From assembly GCA_021604865.1 (NCBI GenBank), contig BQJU01000045.1, positions 1 to 57,275 on the forward strand: a stretch of DNA of 57,275 nt. The letters run 5' to 3'. Source of the stretch: Saprospiraceae bacterium. Lineage in GTDB: Bacteria; Bacteroidota; Bacteroidia; Chitinophagales; Saprospiraceae. The notes beneath the pieces are model-generated. The model had not been told where the DNA came from. It saw only the letters and a list, made by a program, of their open reading frames with translations, and ran no database searches. Shown here piece after piece: positions 18,241 through 27,666 of this stretch. Each line of letters opens with the position of its first letter. Position 1 is the stretch's first letter. Made by a program: the position numbers and the translations under genes.

Positions 18241-18804
18241 TTAAATCACCCTGGAAGTATTCAAGGATTTTTTCAGCAATTCCATTAATTTCTGTCGGGC
18301 AGAGGATACGTGCCATTTTGAGGTCCCCTCACTAATATTCAACAATTCAGCAATTTCCCGATGGGAATAACCATCAATAGCATACAGGTTAAAAACTTTG
18401 CAGCTCATCGGTGGAAGCTGGCGAATCAAATATTCCAACTGTTCTGCATCAAACTGTTTGTCGGCCTCATTCCAATCAAAATTTGTTGTTGTTGGTTCTG
18501 TAGAACTAAAATCAACCGATTCAATCAATTCTTTTACTTTTCTGTTTTTCCGAAAATCATCAATCAAGGTATTGATCATGATTCGTTTGGTCCAGGCAAC
18601 AAAAGAAGTTTCGGGGCGGTATTTATCGATATTTGTCAAAATCTTCAGAAAACCTTCGTTGAGCATTGCTACAGCTGAAGCTTCATCCTGTTGGTAACGA
18701 AGGCAGACCGATAACAATACCGTATAACTGCACTTATACAGTTGAAACTGAGCTTTACGGTCTCCACGTTGACAATCCTTAAGAAGCTTTGCACTAATTT
18801 CCAA
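18241..18804 (-). CDS. ECF-type RNA polymerase sigma factor
   Basis: The 187-residue protein is a sigma-70 family ECF factor. Region 2 spans about residues 10-90 (LNEGFLKILTNIDKYRPETSFVAWTKRIMINTLIDDFRKNRK). Region 4 spans about 125-180, with the helix-turn-helix DGYSHREIAELLNISEGTSKWHVSSARQKL. It directs polymerase to a specific regulon, probably of envelope genes. The next two genes (membrane-anchored barrel-like protein, lipoprotein) follow within 3 and 8 nt, so they are almost certainly one operon. The T9SS protein gene lies 103 nt upstream on the same strand and may be a target or part of the unit. Confidence 0.93.
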   Translation of the reverse strand: MEISAKLLKDCQRGDRKAQFQLYKCSYTVLLSVCLRYQQDEASAVAMLNEGFLKILTNIDKYRPETSFVAWTKRIMINTLIDDFRKNRKVKELIESVDFSSTEPTTTNFDWNEADKQFDAEQLEYLIRQLPPMSCKVFNLYAIDGYSHREIAELLNISEGTSKWHVSSARQKLMELLKKSLNTSRVI

Positions 18805-18907
18805 TACAACGAGCTTGATACACCAATTTCCAACCGGATAATCCGGTCGGAAACAAGTGTAAATGTTAGACTTGATTGCTCATCAAACAAATCTGTAATA
18901 AAAGCAC

Positions 18908-20593
18908 TTATCCTTTTATCAGCTTTCCTGCAAGCAATTGTTTGCCAGCTCTGAAGGTATAAAAATACAAACCTTTCGCCCATTCACTGGTATTCAAATC
19001 AAGGCTTTGTTGGCCGCTATCAAAATGCTTATTATGGTGCATCAGTAATTTCCCACTACTGTCCATGATTTGAATTTGCAACATAGAAGCTTCTGGAAGT
19101 TCAAATCTTATTTGCACTTGATTACTCGCTGGTTGCGGAAATACATTAACCTTTGTATCAGATAGCCATTCTTCTGTTCCTGTGGTGATGCTTTCATCGG
19201 TCACTACAAAGACGATATCTGTCACCGTTGGTTGTTCAGGACCGATCGTGACCCAATATTCACTCTGAGTTAAGCCGGGGATTTCTACAATCAACTGATA
19301 GGTACCCCAAGCCAGGTTATTGAAAATAAAGCCGCCATTTTCATCAGTAAGATCGTAGGCAACTGCCAGGCCATTTTCATTCAGGAGCAATACGGTAACA
19401 TGCTCAATTGGAGTATCATCACGATCATCTACCTCTTCGTCACCTGTAAAACCCGGCCCTTCAATGATGGTACCAGAAATAATACCTGGTCCTTCAGGTT
19501 CTTGAGCTTCTTGTAAGTTGATGTTGAAAAAGTTATTCCCAGTGTACGGGATGGCAATCATAGTTGCTTCATTCCAGAAAAGTACATCCCCATAATACGT
19601 AGGCAAGTAGTCGTTAAAACCGGGATCATCCTCATTCAAGACTGCACGTACCACATAGGTCCCAGCATCCAGATCATCAAAGGAATAATAGCCACCATTT
19701 ACCAGTGCCACGGAATCTAACAGTTCCACATCCCCAATCGCTGATGCCTCATAAAGATAGGCCCAACCGGACACTACGGATCCCGTACTATCCCAGTAAT
19801 TTACCACACCACTGAGGTCGTAATTATTCGGATTGCCATAAACAAAACAATTCTCAGATTCGCATCCCGAAGCATCCGTCACCGTCACACAATAAGTTCC
19901 TGGTTCTGCGGGAAGAATTGCATCTGTCGTTTCATTGGTACTCCATAAATAGGTGTAGGGGGCTGTGCCGGTTGCAAATGCAACCAATAAACCTGCTGGT
20001 GTTGGGCTGATTTGCACACCACAACCACCACCTTCCTGGACCGTTACACAATCCGTAGAAATACAGCCACCAGAAGCAGTGATCGTGACACAGTAAGTTC
20101 CAGGGTCAAGAACAACAATACTGCTGGTTAATTCTCCTGTGCTCCAGGCATAAGTAAAGGGAGCCTGACCCTCTGTATTTGCTGTTAATTGTGCTGCACC
20201 ACTGCCTGTACCTTCTACATCAATCCAAACATAACAGGTTGTATCTATCACTACCGGGGCACAATAGGTAAAGTCAACGCTACCTGTACCTGCCGGCGAC
20301 CAATAGGTCGTCTCAAATAGAATATCACCATTACAATCAACCATACTCACAAAAATAGCCCCTTGACTCTGATTATCAGGCACCTCAAAAGTGTCACTGT
20401 AGCTTCCGTCTCCTCCAGTTAATACTTGGTTGTAATAACCAGCCCAATTTGAAGAATCTGTCGCTATGTTTATCGCGACCCCTTCCACCGGATTACCATC
20501 AGTATCGAGTACCGTTCCCGAAATGGTTATGGTCAATGCCTGTGCACTAAACGCCAGACAGCAAAAGAAAAAAAGTAGATTTACAATTTTCAT
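18908..20593 (-). CDS. T9SS-secreted protein with carboxypeptidase-regulatory-like and SprB-like modules
   Basis: The 561-residue protein starts with a signal peptide (MKIVNLLFFFCCLAFSAQA). A carboxypeptidase-regulatory-like beta-sandwich follows (ISGTVLDTDGNPVEGVAINI), then two SprB-like modules with APFTYAWSTGE and APYTYLWSTNE, each followed by TYCVTxT. Two further Cna-B/CarboxypepD-like sandwiches follow (DLSGVVNYWDSTGSVVSG; GIISGTIIEGPGF). The last 85 residues are a type A T9SS sorting domain (VNVFPQPASNQVQI, ending in GKLIKG). It should be exported and attached to or released from the cell surface. No enzymatic motif is seen. It lies just upstream of the sigma-factor operon. Confidence 0.88.
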   Translation of the reverse strand: MKIVNLLFFFCCLAFSAQALTITISGTVLDTDGNPVEGVAINIATDSSNWAGYYNQVLTGGDGSYSDTFEVPDNQSQGAIFVSMVDCNGDILFETTYWSPAGTGSVDFTYCAPVVIDTTCYVWIDVEGTGSGAAQLTANTEGQAPFTYAWSTGELTSSIVVLDPGTYCVTITASGGCISTDCVTVQEGGGCGVQISPTPAGLLVAFATGTAPYTYLWSTNETTDAILPAEPGTYCVTVTDASGCESENCFVYGNPNNYDLSGVVNYWDSTGSVVSGWAYLYEASAIGDVELLDSVALVNGGYYSFDDLDAGTYVVRAVLNEDDPGFNDYLPTYYGDVLFWNEATMIAIPYTGNNFFNINLQEAQEPEGPGIISGTIIEGPGFTGDEEVDDRDDTPIEHVTVLLLNENGLAVAYDLTDENGGFIFNNLAWGTYQLIVEIPGLTQSEYWVTIGPEQPTVTDIVFVVTDESITTGTEEWLSDTKVNVFPQPASNQVQIRFELPEASMLQIQIMDSSGKLLMHHNKHFDSGQQSLDLNTSEWAKGLYFYTFRAGKQLLAGKLIKG

Positions 20594-20728
20594 TTTTATT
20601 AATTTTTATTTCGAATTGCTTTCAACCATACTCACGAAGATTCCATTATGAAGGTTGGGTTAGCTTTTATTTTTTTTGAAAAAGATATTTTATCTAGCTT
20701 TGACGGACAAAGAATATAAAAAAATAGT

Positions 20729-22003
20729 ATGACACCACTAGCGGAAAGAATGCGACCAACTTCCCTGGCTAATTACATTGGTCAGCAACACCTGGTTGGT
20801 GAGGGAGCTGTATTGCGGAAAGCTATCGAATCGGGTAAAATTCTATCCTTTATTCTTTGGGGACCTCCGGGTGTTGGCAAAACTACACTTGCCAAGATTA
20901 TTGCCAATCAACTAGACCGGCCATTCTATAGTCTGAGTGCAATCAATTCTGGGGTAAAAGACATCCGTGATACGATCGACAAAGCTAAAAAACAACAGTT
21001 CTTTAATCGCCCAAATCCCATTCTCTTTATTGATGAAATCCATCGCTTTAGTAAAAGCCAACAGGACTCCCTTTTAGGTGCCGTGGAAGCAGGCATCATT
21101 ACCCTGATTGGCGCAACGACAGAAAACCCATCATTTGAGGTTATTGCTGCCCTACTTTCTCGTTGTCAGGTGTATGTACTACAACCTTTGAGTAAGGAAG
21201 ACTTGATCGCCATGGTCGACCTTGCTTTACGCGAGGATGAGTATTTAAAAAAGTTGTCTGTAAAGGTTGCGGAATATGGGGCTTTGTTGCGTTTTTCAGG
21301 TGGTGATGGCCGGAAATTGTACAATGTTCTAGAACTGGTTACTAATTATGCTCAGCAAGATGAGGAATTGGTTCTGACGGATGAATTGGTTACTGAAACC
21401 ATCCAGCAAAATATCGCTATCTACGACAAGGCGGGTGAACAACATTACGATATTGCTTCTGCCTTTATTAAATCTATCAGGGGGAGTGATCCAAATGCGG
21501 CGGTATATTGGCTGGCCAGAATGATTGAAGGAGGAGAAGATGTAAAATTTATCGCCCGCAGAATGATTATTTCGGCATCAGAAGATATTGGACTGGCCAA
21601 TCCCAACGCATTATTAATGGCTACAACTACTTTCCAGGCCGTACAAGCTGTAGGTCTGCCAGAGGCTAGAATCATCCTGTCTCAGGCTGTGATTTACCTG
21701 GCCACTTCACCCAAAAGTAATTCTGCTTACCTGGCGATCAATAAAGCCCAAAGTCTGGTACGGGAAACGGGCAATCTCTCCGTTCCGTTACCAATCCGTA
21801 ATGCACCAACCAAATTGATGAAACAACTGGATTATGGTAAAGATTACCAGTATGCTCACGATTTTCCCGGAAATTTTGTTGACCAGGAATTTCTTCCAAA
21901 AGAAATTATCGGAAAAACCCTTTTTGAGCCCCAGAAGAATGCAACGGAACAGAAATTAAGGGATAGGTTAAAAGCTTACTGGAAAGAAAAATACGGTTAT
22001 TAG
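20729..22003 (+). CDS. rarA: Replication-associated recombination protein A (MgsA/RarA AAA+ ATPase)
   Basis: RarA is an AAA+ clamp-loader-like ATPase that acts at stalled replication forks. The 424-residue protein has Walker A GPPGVGKTTLAK (about 51-62), Walker B LFIDEIHRFSKSQQD, sensor 1 GATTENPSFEV, and the C-terminal tetramerisation domain with SIRGSDPNAAVYWLARM. Length and motifs are normal for the family. It ends 9 nt from the convergent CotH-like gene. Confidence 0.96.
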   Translation: MTPLAERMRPTSLANYIGQQHLVGEGAVLRKAIESGKILSFILWGPPGVGKTTLAKIIANQLDRPFYSLSAINSGVKDIRDTIDKAKKQQFFNRPNPILFIDEIHRFSKSQQDSLLGAVEAGIITLIGATTENPSFEVIAALLSRCQVYVLQPLSKEDLIAMVDLALREDEYLKKLSVKVAEYGALLRFSGGDGRKLYNVLELVTNYAQQDEELVLTDELVTETIQQNIAIYDKAGEQHYDIASAFIKSIRGSDPNAAVYWLARMIEGGEDVKFIARRMIISASEDIGLANPNALLMATTTFQAVQAVGLPEARIILSQAVIYLATSPKSNSAYLAINKAQSLVRETGNLSVPLPIRNAPTKLMKQLDYGKDYQYAHDFPGNFVDQEFLPKEIIGKTLFEPQKNATEQKLRDRLKAYWKEKYGY

Positions 22004-22012
22004 TAGCATTTT

Positions 22013-23134
22013 TTACTTTACCACTTGATTAATAGAAACCTGTAAAACAGGCACGTGTGGTTCAACAGACCGACCTGCCTCTTTCATTAATACAAACCAA
22101 TTTTCATCTTTCCGGGCAATTATCTCCTCCATATCTGTATAAAAAGAATTGAGGTAGGCCAGCATTTTTTTGCGCTTACGCTGATTAAATGGGGAAAAAC
22201 TGGCCAGAATAGCCTCCAGGTTCGAACGTTTTGATTTATAATATTCGTAAGTTTCACCGATTCGGTTATTATCTGTTACCAATCCCAAATAATAACGATC
22301 CGTTACCGAAGTCATTTCGTGGTCGCTATTGGGTAGTGCATAAGCAGGATTTACAAATCCGGAAAAATCAAAATCATAAGGTACTGGAATGATCTCGCCA
22401 TTTTCTTTATTTGTGATCAATTCAAGATTCCGCCCCATGGCCATATCCCAATCTTCATTACCGATCATGAATTGAAAAAAACCAACCAGGCTTTCGTGGT
22501 ATTCTTGCACTTTTTCTTTTTCGGGATTCAAACAATCACAAACCGTCCCATTCATACGTTCGGCCAATTGGTCATTGTCTTCAATAATGAACCCATAGCG
22601 CTTTCTTTTGGCGAAAACATTTTTACTATCCTGATAGGTAATATAAACCAACTGCACCCGGAAGCTATTGGGCGTCAATTCGTTATACATCTTATATGCC
22701 AGATACTCCTTTAAGACATTTTGTTTGCTTTCCAGTTTATCATCGATGCAGTGTGTGACCAATTTTAATTTATCAAATTTGGCCAGGTTTCTTTCTTTTA
22801 GATCCCCCTTACTAAAATTCAGTTTCAAAGGAGGAAAAGGGCATATCTTCCGACGGTATTTTCCTCGGGGTTTCACTTTTATCGAAAATTGTTCTTTTTC
22901 AATATTTTTGGATTCCCAACTGATGATGGCAGGAAGATAATCATCAAGGCGACGATTTTCGATCAATTCCCGCAAATCAGTAACAATAGTCATCTCCAGT
23001 ATTTCATCACTTTGAATTAAATCAAAAATACTGGAATCATGCCCCAAATCATTACCTTCGGCGATTGAATGCAAAGGCTGGCATAAAAGGAAAAGAATGA
23101 ACAATGTAAATAGTTGACTACTTAGAGTCTTCAT
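22013..23134 (-). CDS. Secreted or periplasmic CotH-like protein of unknown function
   Basis: The 373-residue protein has a signal peptide (MKTLSSQLFTLFILFLLCQPLHS) and then no named domain that I can assign with certainty. The sequence IGNEDWDMAMGRNLELI, followed about 15 residues later by PVPYDFDFSGFVN, resembles the N-D-W...N...P-Y-D-F-D pattern of the CotH/atypical-kinase fold. The basic VKPRGKYRRKIC segment also fits. It would act outside the cytoplasm. It is convergent with rarA. A kinase-like activity is an inference from these two motifs only. Confidence 0.65.
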   Translation of the reverse strand: MKTLSSQLFTLFILFLLCQPLHSIAEGNDLGHDSSIFDLIQSDEILEMTIVTDLRELIENRRLDDYLPAIISWESKNIEKEQFSIKVKPRGKYRRKICPFPPLKLNFSKGDLKERNLAKFDKLKLVTHCIDDKLESKQNVLKEYLAYKMYNELTPNSFRVQLVYITYQDSKNVFAKRKRYGFIIEDNDQLAERMNGTVCDCLNPEKEKVQEYHESLVGFFQFMIGNEDWDMAMGRNLELITNKENGEIIPVPYDFDFSGFVNPAYALPNSDHEMTSVTDRYYLGLVTDNNRIGETYEYYKSKRSNLEAILASFSPFNQRKRKKMLAYLNSFYTDMEEIIARKDENWFVLMKEAGRSVEPHVPVLQVSINQVVK

Positions 23135-23528
23135 GGCTATCCAAATTTAAACGATTAAGCAGTTTACCTTCCCTATTCTTTGTGTCTTTTTTCAACCAAT
23201 TACCCGAATTAAGACAAGAGAATTGCACAATAGAAAGTTTTTCGGCATCACTAAATTAAGACAGGCTACAAAATTAAGCCGATTTTACTAGTTTTAAATT
23301 TTATTTTTGTTTACCTGTCCTTTGGCTTTGCGAATATTGAACCAAGGCGCAAAGATAGGCTCTTTCAGAATAAAATTCCAATTTAACTTCAAAAAATAAT
23401 TACAAACAAAACAAAATTCTTATTTTTAATCAATACCTTTATTCTTAATCTGTTTGCCTGTTAAAAACCCGAACCTAAATGTTTGTTTGTAACAGGCACC
23501 AAACATGAACTAAGTAAATTTTCTTTCC
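23135..23528. other. 394-nt AT-rich divergent intergenic region with dyad symmetries
   Basis: The region separates the CotH-like gene (minus) from alkaline phosphatase (plus). CTTTGCG (23326-23332) is reverse-complementary to CGCAAAG (23348-23354). TGCCTGTTA (23455-23463) is complementary to TAACAGGCA (23490-23498) shortly before the phosphatase ATG; flanking TGTTTG/CAAACA extends the second dyad imperfectly. Short AATTAAGAC repeats occur near 23205 and 23255. No ORF or RNA gene is recognised. Confidence 0.5.
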
Positions 23529-24671
23529 ATGCCATTTTATAACCGAATATACGGAGTAATTTTTCTTTTGTTTGTTTTTTTTGGATGTTCTGTAAGTAAA
23601 AGTGAACATGATGTCGTCCCTTTGCCACCGAACCGCGCGAAAAATGTAATATTGTTGATTGGTGATGGGATGGGTCTTGCCCAGATTACAGCCGCGATGT
23701 ACAACAATGGGAATCACTTGTCGCTTGAAAAATTTCCGGTTGTCGGCTTTCATAAATCCTATTCGGCCAATGACCTGATAACGGATTCTGCAGCAGGTGC
23801 TACCGCCTTTTCCTGTGGGGTAAAAACTTACAACAATGCCATTGGTTTATCCAAAGATTCCCTGGCTTGCAAAACGATTTTGGAAGAAGCAGAAGAAAGA
23901 GGCTTAGCAACCGGATTGGTGGCCACCTCCACTATTGTTCACGCTACCCCAGCAGCTTTTATCGCCCACCAGAAGCTGCGTGTTTTATATGAAAACATAG
24001 CTTCCGATATGCTCAATGTTGATGTGGATCTGCTCATTGGAGGTGGTAAAAAATATTTCGACCGCCGGGAAAATGATCAGAGAGATTTGTATCAAGAACT
24101 TAAAGATAAAGGATACCGGGTATACGATTATTCCACCCGTCCTCTTGAAGAGATTATCCCGGACAAAAAGAGAAACCTGGTGTATTTCACTGCGGATAAT
24201 CTTCCTTTGCCTGTAAGTGCTGGTCGAACATACCTACCAATTGCAAGCAATCTGGCGACTAACTTCCTTGCCAAACGCAGTGAAAATGGTTTTTTCCTGA
24301 TGATTGAGGGGTCCCAAATCGATTGGGCAGGCCACGCCAATGAAGGCGAACTTTTGGTTAGCGAGATGCTTGATTTTGACAAAGCAATTAATAAAGTCCT
24401 TGATTTTGCTCGTAAAAGAGACGACACCCTGGTGATCGTTACAGCCGATCATGAAACCGGCGGCATGTCAATCAATCAGGGATCTGTAATGGGAGAACTC
24501 AAATATGGATTCACTAGTAATGCCCATACCGGCACCTTAATCCCTGTTTTTGCCTACGGTCCGGGAGCGGCCCTTTTTTCAGGCATTTATGAAAATACAG
24601 CCATTCATGATAAAATCCGAAAAGCATTCGGTTTTAATACTCCTATATTGCCAAAAGCCAACTCCAACTAA
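23529..24671 (+). CDS. Alkaline phosphatase (lipoprotein)
   Basis: The 380-residue phosphomonoesterase has a lipoprotein-type signal (VIFLLFVFFGC), so it is exported and membrane-anchored. Metal and catalytic motifs of the alkaline phosphatase superfamily are visible: LIGDGMGLAQ (first metal aspartate), TDSAAGATAF with the nucleophilic serine at 87, a histidine-containing IDWAGHANE, and TADHETGG. Its length suits a compact PhoA/PhoB-like enzyme. A dyad symmetry 24-78 nt upstream might be a regulatory site, possibly for phosphate control, but I see no clear Pho box. The gene is not in an obvious operon. Confidence 0.93.
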   Translation: MPFYNRIYGVIFLLFVFFGCSVSKSEHDVVPLPPNRAKNVILLIGDGMGLAQITAAMYNNGNHLSLEKFPVVGFHKSYSANDLITDSAAGATAFSCGVKTYNNAIGLSKDSLACKTILEEAEERGLATGLVATSTIVHATPAAFIAHQKLRVLYENIASDMLNVDVDLLIGGGKKYFDRRENDQRDLYQELKDKGYRVYDYSTRPLEEIIPDKKRNLVYFTADNLPLPVSAGRTYLPIASNLATNFLAKRSENGFFLMIEGSQIDWAGHANEGELLVSEMLDFDKAINKVLDFARKRDDTLVIVTADHETGGMSINQGSVMGELKYGFTSNAHTGTLIPVFAYGPGAALFSGIYENTAIHDKIRKAFGFNTPILPKANSN

Positions 24672-24828
24672 ACAATTTGCGGGTTGAGGCATTTATGTTT
24701 AACCAGGAGGTTCTCCATTGGTAAATAATGCGTAAATTTGCTGGAAAGTATTCAGAATTTAGCATGGCAACTTATGCTTTCGCTAAATTTCTCTCAAATC
24801 GTTTATTCGTACTAAAGTTAAGGAAATC

Positions 24829-25974
24829 ATGGATGTAGAAACACTTGATAATCTACAATTAATTAAAGAAAGCGCTCGTGACTTCGCTGAAAATTATATC
24901 CGCCCCCACGTTATGGAATGGGATGAAAGTCAACACTTTCCAATCGATATGTTTCATAAGATGGGCCAATACGGATTTCTTGGCGTTTTGGTCCCGGAAG
25001 CCTATGGCGGTACCGGACTGGGGTACAATGAATACATCACGGTTATTGATGAAATATCCAAGGTGTGTGGATCAATAGGCCTATCTGTTGCAGCCCATAA
25101 TTCATTGTGTACCAACCACATTTTGATGTTTGGCAATGAAGATCAAAAACAAAAATATTTATCAAAACTCGCCATTGGTGAATGGATTGGTGCCTGGGGG
25201 CTTACGGAGCCCAATACCGGTAGCGATGCCGGCCGTATGAAATGTACTGCTGTACGCGATGGCGATTATTTTGTTATCAACGGAACCAAGAATTTTATTA
25301 CACATGGTAAATCCGGTCACGTTGCAGTCGTTATCGCACGTACCGGAGAATTGCTGGATAGTCATGGCATGACTGCTTTTGTAGTAGAAAGAGGAATGCC
25401 AGGTTTTTCAGGCGGCAAAAAGGAGAATAAATTGGGCATGCGAGCCAGTGAAACCGCCGAAATGATCTTTGACAATTGCCGGGTGCACAAAAGCCAGATG
25501 CTTGGTGAAGAAGGAGCTGGTTTTATCCAGTCTATGAAAGTTTTGGATGGTGGCAGGATTTCTATTGCTGCCCTCTCTCTTGGCATAGCGAAAGGAGCCT
25601 ACGAAGCAGCCGTGAAATATTCTAAACAACGGGAACAATTTGGCAAACCGATTTCCTCCTTTCAGGGCATTAGCTTTAAGCTGGCAGATATGGCCACTAA
25701 AATACAAGCTTCGGAGCTCCTGGTCCGTAAAGCAGGTCACTTAAAGGACAAGAATCAATCTTCGACCAAAATATCCGCTATGGCCAAATATTATGCTTCC
25801 GAAGTGGCCGTGGCTGTGGCCAATGATGCCGTTCAAATCTATGGTGGATATGGCTACATTAAAGAATTCCCAGTAGAAAAATTCTACCGCGACGCCAAAC
25901 TATGTACCATTGGAGAAGGTACTTCGGAAATTCAGAAACTGGTTATTTCCAGAGAAATTCTGAAGGGCCAGTAG
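24829..25974 (+). CDS. Acyl-CoA dehydrogenase (short/medium-chain type)
   Basis: The 381-residue FAD enzyme oxidises acyl-CoA to trans-2-enoyl-CoA and passes electrons to ETF. Motifs are WGLTEPNTGSDAG (FAD/substrate), ITHGKSGHVAVVIAR, RISIAALSLGIAKGAYEAA, YSKQREQFGKPISSFQ, and the catalytic glutamate in GYGYIKEFPVEKFYRDAK (about E346). This position is typical of short-chain and butyryl-CoA dehydrogenases. It stands alone between the phosphatase and the convergent MATE gene, so its pathway (beta-oxidation or amino acid breakdown) is not shown by context. Confidence 0.95.
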   Translation: MDVETLDNLQLIKESARDFAENYIRPHVMEWDESQHFPIDMFHKMGQYGFLGVLVPEAYGGTGLGYNEYITVIDEISKVCGSIGLSVAAHNSLCTNHILMFGNEDQKQKYLSKLAIGEWIGAWGLTEPNTGSDAGRMKCTAVRDGDYFVINGTKNFITHGKSGHVAVVIARTGELLDSHGMTAFVVERGMPGFSGGKKENKLGMRASETAEMIFDNCRVHKSQMLGEEGAGFIQSMKVLDGGRISIAALSLGIAKGAYEAAVKYSKQREQFGKPISSFQGISFKLADMATKIQASELLVRKAGHLKDKNQSSTKISAMAKYYASEVAVAVANDAVQIYGGYGYIKEFPVEKFYRDAKLCTIGEGTSEIQKLVISREILKGQ

Positions 25975-25984
25975 AGAGCTATTA

Positions 25985-26081
25985 GAGGTCAGATCACTTC
26001 GTTGTTAGCCAAGAGGCGCATCAAATGGGTAAGTTATTCTACGCTGCCCCCTAATAGCGTAGTGATCTAACAGCTGACCTC
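25985..26081. terminator. Long imperfect inverted repeat between convergent genes
   Basis: GAGGTCAGATCACT (25985-25998) is matched in inverted orientation by AGTGATCT (26061-26068) and TGACCTC (26075-26081), with a 6-nt insertion in the right arm and a 62-nt loop. It fills the gap between the convergent acyl-CoA dehydrogenase and MATE genes and reaches into the MATE stop codon. A two-way terminator is plausible; there is no T-tract. Confidence 0.4.
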
Positions 26082-27417
26082 AAACCCGCAAAGTATACCA
26101 CCGTTTAGACCGCAGGTACCAGATGATAAAAAACAACATCAACATCCAATAAAAGATCTCTGCGGCCCATGCCCAAATCAATCCTCCATTCGTATAGTTG
26201 ACTACAATATAAATATAGAGTAAATAAAAGACGGCACAGTAAAACTGAATCTTTAGTCCCATATAGGTGGCTCCGGTTCCGGCAAGTCCATTAAAAAACA
26301 CACCGCCAATAGAAAAGAAGGTCAAAATGCCTACCAGAACATAAAAGATGGGCCTTGCCTGCTGAATCAACTCTGAATTTCCGGAACCAAGCAACGGATA
26401 AAGAAATTCTTGCGGAAACAATACAACTGGCAGGGTAAGTACCATCGTTGTAAGCCAGGAAATTTTTGCCGTTTTCCATATAATCGGAATAACCGCCTGT
26501 CGTTTTCTTTGTCCGATAAAGTTGCTGACCAATGTATTCACTCCTGAGGCAAATCCCCAGCAGGGAATTGACAATACCAGGTAAACCATCCGCACTAAAT
26601 TGGTAATGGCTAATGGCCGCTCTCCAAGATTCTCAACGATGCCAAAAAAGACAAACCAACTTCCCAGTCCGACAAAAGCCTGCAATACAATCGGAGCTGA
26701 CAGCCTGTATTGTTGTCGGATCAGTTTAAAATCAATTTTCGGCAACTTGAACAAGTGATAAAATCGCGCTTTGGGATCCAGCAAAATATAGATAACAAAT
26801 ACGATAAAGGCGACCATTTCGGATATTGTGCTGGCCAGACCAGCTCCGGCGATACCCATTGCTGGAAGTCCCCAATGGCCAAATACCAATCCGTAATCCA
26901 ACACTATATTGACAATGGCTAAAATAGCGGTATCAACAATTATAAAACGGGTACGTGCAATGCCCGTATATAAGGCAACGATAGCAACACCCGTATAGGA
27001 AAAGAACACTCCCCAGGATCTGTATTCGAGGTATTCCAGGCTTTTGCTAAAGATGAGGGGAGAATTTGTAAACAACTGAAAAAAGTAATAACAGCCATAA
27101 TGCAGGAAAAAGAACATAATAATCGACAGGGCAAATTCATAATATACCATGGCATAAAAAGTGCGCCCTACTTCTTCAGGACGACTCTCCCCCACCCTCC
27201 GGGCAATCATGATCTGACCACCACGGGAAAAGCCATAACCAATAGCCGCAATAACCAGATAAAAAACGCCGACAAAACCAATGGCGGCAAAATCTTCTAC
27301 ACTTAGGTGATATAAAAAAACACTGTCACTTAGCGCAATTACATTTTGGGCTGCACTACCCAACATAATGGGAAAAGAAATGGACAGTATTTGGCGGTAT
27401 GAGGTATTGAGCTGCAT
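26080..27417 (-). CDS. MATE family efflux transporter
   Basis: The 445-residue inner-membrane protein has about twelve hydrophobic segments in two homologous halves, the MATE fold. The N-terminal motif SFPIMLGSAAQNVIALSDSV and ARRVGESRPEEVGRTF fit the NorM/DinF-type exporters, which expel drugs or metabolites using Na+ or H+. The second half contains the equivalent IPCWGFASGVNTLVSNFIGQRK. The substrate is unknown. It is divergent from the S9A peptidase (249 nt between starts). Confidence 0.92.
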   Translation of the reverse strand: MQLNTSYRQILSISFPIMLGSAAQNVIALSDSVFLYHLSVEDFAAIGFVGVFYLVIAAIGYGFSRGGQIMIARRVGESRPEEVGRTFYAMVYYEFALSIIMFFFLHYGCYYFFQLFTNSPLIFSKSLEYLEYRSWGVFFSYTGVAIVALYTGIARTRFIIVDTAILAIVNIVLDYGLVFGHWGLPAMGIAGAGLASTISEMVAFIVFVIYILLDPKARFYHLFKLPKIDFKLIRQQYRLSAPIVLQAFVGLGSWFVFFGIVENLGERPLAITNLVRMVYLVLSIPCWGFASGVNTLVSNFIGQRKRQAVIPIIWKTAKISWLTTMVLTLPVVLFPQEFLYPLLGSGNSELIQQARPIFYVLVGILTFFSIGGVFFNGLAGTGATYMGLKIQFYCAVFYLLYIYIVVNYTNGGLIWAWAAEIFYWMLMLFFIIWYLRSKRWYTLRV

Positions 27418-27666
27418 TAGATCACAAATGTAGGCAGATTAAACATTATAATTGGAAGGAATGCAAGAAATGTTTTAATGGAAAAATAGGTTGACAAATA
27501 TCCATTATCCGTGAACAATGAATCAGAGCGTAACTAGAGCCCCCCTTCTGTTTTATGGCTCTTAGACAATATTGACAGATTTATCAATTACAGCCCCCTA
27601 TTTATCACAAAATGGCACTATCTTACACCCTTGGTTCTTTCACCAAATCAAACTAAATATCCTACT

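Noticed and set aside
18669-18983. Minus-strand frame overlapping the sigma factor start and the T9SS gene end
   Set aside because: It covers the ends of two well-supported genes in another frame and has no family features.
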